DNA from: Enterococcus sp. BWR-S5
GTDB lineage: Bacteria; Bacillota; Bacilli; Lactobacillales; Enterococcaceae
NCBI RefSeq assembly: GCF_016745255.1
Contig: NZ_JADOEQ010000001.1
Span: 248,001-312,000 of the forward strand
Direction of reading: 5' to 3'
Length of the DNA stretch: 64,000 nucleotides
Part shown: one piece after another, positions 53,133 through 60,361 of the stretch
How positions within the stretch are numbered: position 1 is the stretch's first letter
How the letters are laid out: each line of letters starts with the position of its first letter
Notes under the pieces: generated by a model
Database searches by the model: none
The model's input: only the letters and a program-made list of their open reading frames with translations
What the model was told of the DNA's origin: nothing
Translations under genes and position numbers: made by a program

Positions 53133-53876
53133 ATGTCAAGAGAAGAAAAGATTATTGCGATGGTTAGTAAGCAAAAGAAGATAGAGGTTAACCGTTTGGC
53201 AGAGCTGCTGGAGGTTTCGAAAGTAACAATCAGAAAAGATTTAGATAAATTAGAAGCTCGAGGAATTTTACATAGACAACATGGCTTTGCACTGCTCAAT
53301 AATGAGGCCGATATTAATTACCGTTTGGCTAAGAACTATGAGCTAAAGCTAAAAATTGCCAAGAAAGCAGCGGAAAGCGTAGCTGACGGTGAGATGGTCA
53401 TGGTCGAATCGGGTTCTACCTGCACGTTATTGGCAGAACAACTGGCTTTTCATCGGAGAGATATTACCATCATTACTAATTCGAGCTTTATTGCCTCCCA
53501 TATTAGAAAGGCTGAGAATGTCAAAATTGTTCTTTTAGGTGGAGAGTACCAGAAGGAATCACAGGTAAATGTGGGACCTTTAATCAGGCAGGTAATTGAG
53601 AACTTCCATGTGGATAAAATATTTCTTGGCGTCGATGGCTGTGATTTGGAGCGAGGATTTACAGGCAGTGACATCAATAGATGTGATACAGCAAAGGTCA
53701 TGGCTGCCCATGCCAATAAAACAATTCTGTTAACGGACTCAAGCAAGTTCCATAAAAAAGGGGCTGTTGCAGAATTTGCTTTCAAGGAAGTAGCCGAGGT
53801 TTATACGGATCAGGGGATTCCCGTCCAGATAAAAGCATTCTTGGAGAAGGAACAAATATCCGTCATAACAACTTAA
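53133..53876 (+). CDS. DeoR-family regulator of the glycyl-radical locus
   Basis: The ATG at 53133 is placed by AAGGAGGG. 247 residues: winged helix RLAELLEVSKVTIRKDLDKL with LHRQHGFALL, then the DeoR effector domain (MVMVESGSTCTLLAEQL, KIVLLGGEYQKESQVNVGPL, KIFLGVDGCDLERGFTG). The effector is probably a phosphorylated sugar or polyol. It is placed between the divergent activase and the downstream glycyl-radical enzyme; a terminator separates it from the latter. Confidence 0.9.
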   Translation: MSREEKIIAMVSKQKKIEVNRLAELLEVSKVTIRKDLDKLEARGILHRQHGFALLNNEADINYRLAKNYELKLKIAKKAAESVADGEMVMVESGSTCTLLAEQLAFHRRDITIITNSSFIASHIRKAENVKIVLLGGEYQKESQVNVGPLIRQVIENFHVDKIFLGVDGCDLERGFTGSDINRCDTAKVMAAHANKTILLTDSSKFHKKGAVAEFAFKEVAEVYTDQGIPVQIKAFLEKEQISVITT

Positions 53877-53889
53877 TAAGGAACGATGA

Positions 53890-53925
53890 ACTACTGCTGC
53901 ACATTTGTGCAGCAGTAGTTTTTTC
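53890..53925 (+). terminator. Terminator after the DeoR-family gene
   Basis: ACTACTGCTGCACA pairs with TGTGCAGCAGTAGT, four-base loop, then six T. Confidence 0.9.
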
Positions 53926-54027
53926 TGTGGCAATGATTGAGAAAGTAGAAGTAAGATGGTACAATTTATTCGAAAGAAACTAAAGTGTGTTTCGAATGTA
54001 ATTTCGAGAAAGTGGAGGTGCATTAGA

Positions 54028-56460
54028 ATGAAAACGGCTCTTGTGGAAGAACAAAAGAAGACTTATTTTGGATTGTTGACAGAAAGAATGGAAAAATACC
54101 GGGAAAGAGTTTTAACTGCCAAACCTTATATTTGTGCTGAGCGTGCTCTATTAGCAACGGAAGCTTACAAAGAGTATCAGCATCAGCCAAATGTCGTGAA
54201 ACGAGCATTGATGCTAAAAAATATTTTAGAAAAGATGTCTATTTATATTGAGGATGAGACGATGATTGTTGGGAATCAGGCGGCCTCTAATAGAGATGCG
54301 CCAATATTTCCAGAGTATACGTTAGATTTTGTTTTGAATGAGCTGGATTTATTCGAGAAACGTGATGGCGATGTTTTCTACATTACAGAAGAAACAAAGG
54401 AAGAGTTACGTTCAATTGCTTCTTTTTGGGAAAACAATAATTTGAGAGCTAAGGCAGGAGCTTTACTTCCTGATGAAGTAGCTGTATTTATGGAGACAGG
54501 CTTCTTTGGTATGGAAGGCAAGATGAACTCAGGTGATGCCCATTTAGCTGTTGATTATAGAACGGTACTTGAAATCGGACTTGCAGGCTATCGGGAGCGA
54601 ACCCTAAAAGAAAAAGCCAAGCTCGATTTGACACAACCGGAAAGCATCGATAAATATCAGTTCTACAAAGGAATACTAATTGTTCTTGATGCAGTAAAAA
54701 CATACGCAGAACGGTTTGCTGCATTAGCTAAGGAGCTGTCAAAGAATGCTGAACCAAAAAGAAGGGCTGAATTATTGGAAATCAGCCGTATTTGTACAAA
54801 AGTACCAAATCACCCGGCTGAAACATTTTTAGAGGCATTGCAAGCGGTCTGGTTCATTCAATTAATCCTACAAATCGAATCAAATGGCCATTCCTTGTCC
54901 TATGGACGTTTCGATCAATACATGTATCCTTACCTGCAAGCTGATTTAGAGCGGAAGGCGATTAGTGAAACTCAAGCTGTGGAGCTGCTGACAAATCTAT
55001 GGATTAAAACCTTAACAATCAATAAAATCAGGAGTCAGGCGCATACATTCAGTAGTGCCGGCAGTCCGCTTTATCAAAATGTTACGATTGGCGGTCAAAC
55101 GAGAGATAAAGGAGATGCGGTAAATAAGCTTTCTTACCTTGTCCTGCAAAGTGTGGCACAGACGAAGCTGCCACAGCCTAATTTGACGGTTCGTTATCAT
55201 GCTGGCTTAGATAATCGATTTATGAATGAGTGTATCGAAGTGATGAAACTGGGCTTTGGGATGCCTGCTTTCAATAATGATGAAATCATTATTCCGTCCT
55301 TTATGGCTATTGGGGTCACAGAAGAGGATGCGTATGATTACAGTGCAATTGGCTGTGTCGAAACAGCTGTTCCCGGTAAATGGGGCTATCGCTGCACAGG
55401 GATGAGCTATATGAATTTTCCAAAGATTTTAATGATTGCAATGAATGATGGCGTCGACCCGGTTTCCGGCAAACGTTTTGTAAAGGGCTATGGTCATTTC
55501 AACGCGATGACATCCTTTGAAGAGCTTCAAGAGGCTTGGGATAAAACTGTTCGAGAGCTGACACGTATGAGTGTGATTGTAGAAAATGCTATTGATCTGG
55601 GACTGGAACGTGAGGTACCGGATGTTTTATGTTCTGCTTTGACAGAGGATTGTATTGGGCGAGGAAAGACGCTGAAGGAAGGTGGCGCAGTCTATGATTT
55701 TATCTCCGGTCTTCAGGTCGGAATTGCCAATTTAGCAGACTCTCTTGCAGCCATTAAACGACTGGTGTTTGAAGAAAGAAAAGTAACACAGGAAGAGCTT
55801 TGGTTGGCGCTGATGACCGATTATGAAAGCGAACGCAGCAAAGAAATCCAGCAAATGATTCTTCATGATGTACCTAAATATGGAAATGATGATGATTATG
55901 TGGATAGCTTGGTAACAAAGGCCTATGACAGCTATATAGAGGAAGTAAAAAAATACCCTAATACGCGGTTTGGTCGCGGACCTATTGGCGGCACACGCTA
56001 TTCGGGAACCTCTTCCATTTCCGCCAATGTTGGACAGGGAAAAGGAACGATGGCCACACCGGACGGACGAAATGCGTGGGTACCGTTAGCAGAGGGCTGT
56101 TCACCATCCCATAATATGGATAATAGCGGTCCTACCTCTGTATTGAAATCTGTTTCCAAGCTGAGAACAGAAGAAATCATCGGTGGTGTACTGCTAAATC
56201 AAAAAGTGAATCCGCAAACCTTGGCGAAAGAAGAGGACAAACAGAAATTGATTCTGCTGCTTCGAGCATTCTTTAATCGACTGCATGGCTATCATATCCA
56301 GTACAATGTTGTCTCTCGTGATACATTAATCGATGCACAGAAGCATCCTGAAAAGCACCGAGATTTGATTGTTCGAGTAGCCGGCTACTCTGCATTTTTT
56401 AATGTCTTATCCAAAGCTACACAGGATGATATCATTGCACGAACAGAACATGTATTGTAA
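54028..56460 (+). CDS. Glycyl-radical enzyme, PflD/dehydratase-like group
   Basis: The ATG at 54028 follows GGAGGTG; in-frame starts upstream are outside the conserved region. 810 residues. The thiyl Cys443 lies in YSAIGCVETAVPG and the glycyl radical Gly786 in VRVAGYSAFF. GCVE plus the downstream glutamate is the pattern of diol/polyol and hydroxyproline dehydratases and PflD-like proteins, not of true pyruvate formate-lyase. The radical is installed by the divergent activase; oxygen-sensitive. The substrate is unknown because no transporter or pathway gene is adjacent. Confidence 0.92.
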   Translation: MKTALVEEQKKTYFGLLTERMEKYRERVLTAKPYICAERALLATEAYKEYQHQPNVVKRALMLKNILEKMSIYIEDETMIVGNQAASNRDAPIFPEYTLDFVLNELDLFEKRDGDVFYITEETKEELRSIASFWENNNLRAKAGALLPDEVAVFMETGFFGMEGKMNSGDAHLAVDYRTVLEIGLAGYRERTLKEKAKLDLTQPESIDKYQFYKGILIVLDAVKTYAERFAALAKELSKNAEPKRRAELLEISRICTKVPNHPAETFLEALQAVWFIQLILQIESNGHSLSYGRFDQYMYPYLQADLERKAISETQAVELLTNLWIKTLTINKIRSQAHTFSSAGSPLYQNVTIGGQTRDKGDAVNKLSYLVLQSVAQTKLPQPNLTVRYHAGLDNRFMNECIEVMKLGFGMPAFNNDEIIIPSFMAIGVTEEDAYDYSAIGCVETAVPGKWGYRCTGMSYMNFPKILMIAMNDGVDPVSGKRFVKGYGHFNAMTSFEELQEAWDKTVRELTRMSVIVENAIDLGLEREVPDVLCSALTEDCIGRGKTLKEGGAVYDFISGLQVGIANLADSLAAIKRLVFEERKVTQEELWLALMTDYESERSKEIQQMILHDVPKYGNDDDYVDSLVTKAYDSYIEEVKKYPNTRFGRGPIGGTRYSGTSSISANVGQGKGTMATPDGRNAWVPLAEGCSPSHNMDNSGPTSVLKSVSKLRTEEIIGGVLLNQKVNPQTLAKEEDKQKLILLLRAFFNRLHGYHIQYNVVSRDTLIDAQKHPEKHRDLIVRVAGYSAFFNVLSKATQDDIIARTEHVL

Positions 56461-57118
56461 GACAAAAGGTATGAGCCGCATTGATGCTTCTCATGACTTT
56501 AATGAAGATAAGGTTGAACCGGTAACCGTAGCCACGTAATTTTTCTGGTAAATCAGCATACTTTCTTTTCGCAAGTGGCACTCGGATACTTGAAACAGCT
56601 AGAGCATGCAATGCCATTTAGTTTCAAGAATATAAAAAACGAGTCCGCGATGATGGCCAGTTGTTGCGCTGGCAAACAGGAAGTTGAATTAATTGCTAAA
56701 GGAAAAAGCAATCGGTTTGTTGATTTTGAAATTAAGGCTCTATAATATTTTGTGTTGGTGGAAATTCCTAAAGGAAAACTTACCAACACTTTTTTGAGTG
56801 TTCCAACACAAAAAAGGAACAACAAACTGATAAATGAAATCGTCTAAAACCACGAATCATCAGAAAGGTTGTTCCTTATGGATAAGACTACCGGAAAATT
56901 GCTTGAACTAACAGATAAATACCTCTCCATTGGAGGAGATTGGCTTGAATACAGACAATAGTATGAATGATGAGCGTTTAGTATTTAGATAGTGCAGCTT
57001 TATTATTACTCAACCCAAAATGAATCGAGTGAAAACAGTCTGTTAAAGTATAAACTAAAAAAGTAACAAAAGAATATGTAATACAGAAGAGCATAGCGCT
57101 ACTGATAAGATAATAACC
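56461..57118. other. Gene-poor stretch with decayed fragments and hairpins
   Basis: No gene of normal size. A plus-strand frame at 56611-56745 encodes 44 residues (MPFSFKNIKNESAMMASCCA start; ends VDFEIKAL) with the frame open further left but no ribosome site. An ATG at 56878 opens 27 codons. A minus-strand stretch (KYADLPEKLRGYGYRFNLIF) at about 56470-56570 also looks protein-like. AAGGAACAAC (56814-56823) and GTTGTTCCTT (56868-56877) form an inverted repeat. This looks like remnants of a lost gene or insertion sequence; I cannot name it. Confidence 0.4.
56752..56795 (+). terminator. Intrinsic terminator
   Basis: GTGTTGGT (56752-56759) pairs with ACCAACAC (56782-56789), with inner TTCCT/AGGAA, then six T. 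It may end the glycyl-radical enzyme transcript. Confidence 0.75.
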
Positions 57119-57301
57119 TTATTTTTCTCCAAGTATCCACATAATATAGAGAAGTACGGCAACTGTGGCTACGATGACTAAAATCAACAGAGTGATAATT
57201 ATTCTGACAATGATTCTGGTAACTGGGGTATCTAAACGGATGAGCACAAACGAAAAAATACCAATTAGAATTAACACGAAAAAAATTAGCGGAAATAACA
57301 T
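57119..57301 (-). CDS. Small two-span membrane protein, 60 aa
   Basis: ATG at 57301 after AAAGGAG with seven-base spacing. Two hydrophobic helices (LFPLIFFVLILIGIFSFVLI and a second from about 34 to 56) joined by RLDTPVTRIIVR. Good start signals and clean design support a real gene. The function is unknown. Confidence 0.6.
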   Translation of the reverse strand: MLFPLIFFVLILIGIFSFVLIRLDTPVTRIIVRIIITLLILVIVATVAVLLYIMWILGEK

Positions 57302-57420
57302 AAAAAAACTCCTTTAATAGTCCAGTTGCATGAAAGCTGCGATATGAAGCTATGGCCTGTGTAATAGGTAAACTTCCCTCACGCTGTTAACTGATGAGTG
57401 AAGGGAATAATTCTAAAATA

Positions 57421-57456
57421 AAAAACCGTTTGAAGTGTTAGCTTCAAACGGTTTAT
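57421..57456 (-). terminator. Terminator after tRNA-Arg
   Basis: AAACCGTTTGAAG and CTTCAAACGGTTT pair across a seven-base loop; flanking A and T runs allow both directions. Confidence 0.85.
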
Positions 57457-57458
57457 CA

Positions 57459-57532
57459 CGTGCCAGGAGGGATTCGAACCCCCGACCGCTCGCTTAGAAG
57501 GCGAGTGCTCTATCCAGCTGAGCTACTAGCAC
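57459..57532 (-). tRNA. tRNA-Arg (anticodon UCU)
   Basis: On the minus strand GTGCTAG pairs with CTGGCAC (one G-U); D-arm AGCTCAGCTGGATAGAGC; anticodon stem ACTCGCCTTCTAAGCGAG with TCT in the loop CTTCTAA; T-arm GGGGGTTCGAATCCCTCC. CCA is not encoded. TTGCAA (57633-57638), 17 bases, TAAGAT (57615-57610) on the minus strand is a good promoter; the terminator follows directly. It reads AGA codons. Confidence 0.96.
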
Positions 57533-57873
57533 AGATAGTAATTAAATCTACTATTTGTAGTGTTGGGATAAACAGAAAAACAACTGACCTGTAAATCAGC
57601 AACATCAATATCTTATCAAAAAAGTGTGTCTCTTGCAAGTGAAATTTTCACTTTAAAAATAACTATTTTCTTAATGATAGATTAGCCTTAGAAATTCATG
57701 GAAGGATATCCTTTATAGTATGAAGCAACCAGTATGAAAATGGAACAATGAAAGGACAGAGGAGCAATAAAATGGATACATAGGTCAAAAATCACAGGAT
57801 TTCATTCGCTGTTGCTTCTGACTTTGCTTTCCCCTCTGTCGTCTTCTAGTTCCTATTGAGACAATTTTTATGA
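57533..57873. other. Intergenic, tRNA promoter only
   Basis: 341 bases. Apart from the tRNA-Arg promoter at 57610-57638 I see no gene; short frames on the minus strand overlap the end of the next gene and have no start site. Confidence 0.5.
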
Positions 57874-58176
57874 TTAATAAAACCTTGTATGGCTGACTTT
57901 CCATTGTTCTAGTTTGATATGAACCCAAAAGCCGTAGATTCCTAATGTGATAATCGTCAGGATTAACCATTTAATCCAGCTGCCGAATAAGCCTACAGCT
58001 GTACCGGTAAACTGACAACGACGTCCTTCAATAACAGTGTGTTCGATTTTCCAACGGTACATCATGCAGATTCCCCAAGGTGCACAGATACCAAGCGTAA
58101 GACTGGTGATTAGTCCGGCTATAATTGATGTAATGATATAACTGCCAAGTCCTCCGTCAAAATAAGATTCTTTCAT
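57874..58176 (-). CDS. DUF898-like small membrane protein
   Basis: 100 residues with two membrane helices (IITSIIAGLITSLTLGICAP and WIKWLILTIITLGIYGFWVH). The motif GICAPWGICMMYRWKIEHTV followed by a short loop with FTGTAVGLFGSWIKW is that of the DUF898/YjgN-like membrane family. AGGAGG precedes the ATG. The role is unknown. Confidence 0.75.
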   Translation of the reverse strand: MKESYFDGGLGSYIITSIIAGLITSLTLGICAPWGICMMYRWKIEHTVIEGRRCQFTGTAVGLFGSWIKWLILTIITLGIYGFWVHIKLEQWKVSHTRFY

Positions 58177-58310
58177 GTTTTAACTCCTCCTTTTAGATAA
58201 ATTTTGTAATAGGCTCTCATTTTAACATAGTAGAAGCAGCATGAAAAAATTTTTTCTCAAGGAAAAAGCAGAAAGCATCTGGAAATAATTCGTTTTTATG
58301 GAAGTTTTCA

Positions 58311-58339
58311 TTGACTGAGGAAGAGGTTTTTGGTATGAT
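58311..58339 (+). promoter_or_regulatory. rplU operon promoter
   Basis: TTGACT (58311-58316), 17 bases, TATGAT (58334-58339). Confidence 0.8.
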
Positions 58340-58345
58340 GTTAAT

Positions 58346-58440
58346 GTTGTAATTGTGGTCTCCACAGCTACAACCGCTCAGAACAAGTCATGTAAGTACA
58401 TTATTGTCACTTGGGATGGCGAGTCTAAGTCTAGAAGAAG
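58346..58440 (+). promoter_or_regulatory. L21 leader RNA
   Basis: The stretch between the promoter and rplU contains TTGTGGTCTCCACAGCTACA-type and ACTTGGGATGGCGAGTCTAAGT-type pairing segments. A conserved L21 leader, the proposed site of ribosomal-protein feedback, is known at this place in Firmicutes. Identification by position and structure only. Confidence 0.65.
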
Positions 58441-58455
58441 GAGGTGCTGTATAGC

Positions 58456-58764
58456 ATGTACGCAATTATCAAAACTGGTGGTAAGCAAGTTAAAGTTGAA
58501 GTAGGTCAAGCAATTTATGTTGAAAAATTAGACGTAGAAGCTGGCGAAAAAGTTGTCTTTGAAGAGGTGATCCTAGTTGGTGGCGAATCTACGAAAGTAG
58601 GAGCTCCAACCGTTGCAGGTGCAACAGTTGAAGGAACTGTTGAAAAACACGGCAAACAGAAAAAAGTGGTTACTTACAAATACAAACCGAAAAAACATAC
58701 CCATCGTAAACAAGGTCACCGTCAACCATATACAAAAGTAGTTATCGAAGCAATCAACGCGTAA
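58456..58764 (+). CDS. rplU: Ribosomal protein L21
   Basis: The ATG at 58456 gives the normal 102 residues beginning [20 protein letters not shown] and containing [29 protein letters not shown] precedes it. Part of the large ribosomal subunit, in the standard order rplU-prp-rpmA. Confidence 0.98.
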   Translation: MYAIIKTGGKQVKVEVGQAIYVEKLDVEAGEKVVFEEVILVGGESTKVGAPTVAGATVEGTVEKHGKQKKVVTYKYKPKKHTHRKQGHRQPYTKVVIEAINA

Positions 58765-58796
58765 TTACTTGTATTGACAGAAAGAAGGCCTAACTT

Positions 58797-59135
58797 ATGA
58801 TTAAAGGTTCTTTCAAACGGAATGAAGCGGGCATGATTGTTTCATTCGAGCTAAGTGGACATGCCATGGCAGCTGAACACGGTGAGGATATCATCTGTGC
58901 TGCTGTTTCAATTCTTGCCTTTAATACGGTAAATGGAATTGAAGCGTTAGCTGGATTTCAACCCATTGTTGATATGGATGAAATTGATGAAGGCTACATG
59001 TACGTGGAAACGATTTTTGATGTAAATCAAGAACAGACGAATATCTCTCAGATTTTGCTTGAAAGTCTTTTAATAGGGCTTCAAGGGATTGAAGAGGAAC
59101 ATTCGGCGTTCATTCAAATTACTACTGAAAATTAG
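58797..59135 (+). CDS. prp: Ribosomal-processing cysteine protease Prp
   Basis: 112 residues with the His/Cys pair in [20 protein letters not shown]. Prp cuts the N-terminal extension from L27, an essential step in Firmicutes with extended L27. Its gene lies between rplU and rpmA as usual; the L27 gene here carries the matching cleavage motif. Confidence 0.95.
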   Translation: MIKGSFKRNEAGMIVSFELSGHAMAAEHGEDIICAAVSILAFNTVNGIEALAGFQPIVDMDEIDEGYMYVETIFDVNQEQTNISQILLESLLIGLQGIEEEHSAFIQITTEN

Positions 59136-59148
59136 GAGGTGCAATCAT

Positions 59149-59433
59149 ATGTTAAAAATTAACTTACAGTTTTTTGCCCATAAAAAAGGTGGAGGTTCTA
59201 CTTCCAACGGACGTGATTCAGAATCTAAACGTCTAGGCGCGAAAAGTGCTGATGGCCAAACAGTTACAGGTGGTTCTATTTTATACCGTCAACGCGGGAC
59301 TAAAATTTACCCAGGTGCTAACGTTGGTATCGGTGGAGATGATACATTGTTTGCAAAAGTTGACGGAGTTGTACGTTTCGAACGTAAAGGCCGCGACAAA
59401 AAACAAGTATCAGTTTACCCAGTAGCTAACTAA
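59149..59433 (+). CDS. rpmA: Ribosomal protein L27 (with cleavable N-terminus)
   Basis: The ATG at 59149 follows TAGGAGGTG. 94 residues; the start [20 protein letters not shown] has the Prp motif, with cleavage expected between the FF and AHKKG. Mature L27 reaches the peptidyl-transferase centre with that new N-terminus. Terminator at 59449-59487. Confidence 0.98.
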   Translation: MLKINLQFFAHKKGGGSTSNGRDSESKRLGAKSADGQTVTGGSILYRQRGTKIYPGANVGIGGDDTLFAKVDGVVRFERKGRDKKQVSVYPVAN

Positions 59434-59448
59434 TCTTTTAAAGATATG

Positions 59449-59487
59449 GCTAGAATCCTTAGGTGATAAGGGTTCTAGCTTTTTTAT
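59449..59487 (+). terminator. Terminator after rpmA
   Basis: GCTAGAATCCTTA pairs with TAAGGGTTCTAGC (one G-U), six-base loop, six T. Confidence 0.9.
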
Positions 59488-59599
59488 TTTGCTCAAATAT
59501 TTTTTTACGACGGATTTAGTTAGTGGTTTTAACTTAAATGGGAGATTTCTGTATAACGATGATAAAATGTAGATAAATTTATTTGAGAGGAATGGTTAA

Positions 59600-60007
59600 A
59601 TGAAAAAAGAATTTTCTAGGGTGTTTATCAAAGATACTTCTGGGGATATCCTTGTATTAAGAGATAGAGACGGGATGTGGAATTTCCCTGGTGGAAAACA
59701 ATAAAAAGAGGAGGATGCAGTAACGTGTGCTATACGAGAGGTGAATGAGGAGCTTGGCTTGGAGATTTCGAACTTGGAAGAGGTCTTCAGTGATGATTTA
59801 ACTTTTGAAGGTGTTGAATGGGTGGCACATTTTTATTTTGCTGGTTGTGCAAAAGGAAAACCAACATTGAATGAGCCAAACAAAATTAAGGGCGTTCAGT
59901 TTATTAGTGAGTTTGATAATGTGTCATTTTCTTCTGGATTAGACCCGTTATTTGAGTTTCTGAGTAAAAGTAAAATTTTGGATAAAAAAATGACGAAGTG
60001 GTTGTAA
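59600..60007 (+). pseudogene. NUDIX hydrolase with in-frame stop
   Basis: A 135-codon frame from ATG 59600 (after GAGAGG) reads as a NUDIX protein, KDTSGDILVLRDRDGMWNFP, GGK, then AIREVNEELGLEI, except for TAA at codon 35 (59702-59704) inside the NUDIX box. Everything else is open to 60007. One nonsense change would explain it, so the gene is probably inactive. Restart inside the remaining frame would lack the first half of the motif. A sequencing error is the alternative. Confidence 0.8.
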
Positions 60008-60361
60008 GGCAGTGTCAAAATATAGGTATCTAGTTTGTTCATTCAGAAGCGAGTTTGCCCACCGCTTAATAGATTTAAAGTGGTGTTTTGTACCATTGAA
60101 CAAATAGCTTCTGACCAGTAGTGTATCCAAGGTGTATAATGGTATGGTTTTGAGATATTTTTCATTTTTTTGATGGTTATTTTCTTTTATTAAAAAACAT
60201 TTGTGATTTTTCGTTAATAAACCTCCGTTTATCTGTTATTATTTAGGTAATGGCTGTTTTATCTTATAGATAGCTAAGGTATCTCATGGCTTTTATATAC
60301 TCATAAAAAATAATGAGAAGTGATTAAACAGACATAAAATAATGGAATGGGGAGAAAAAGG
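60008..60361. other. Intergenic, promoter-like only
   Basis: 354 bases, AT-rich. TATTAT and similar words near 60238 may serve the following gene. Nothing else is seen. Confidence 0.4.

Noticed and set aside
54028-56460. Pyruvate formate-lyase (pflB)
   Set aside because: True PflB has adjacent Cys-Cys at the active site; here it is GCVE with a single Cys, as in dehydratase-like members.
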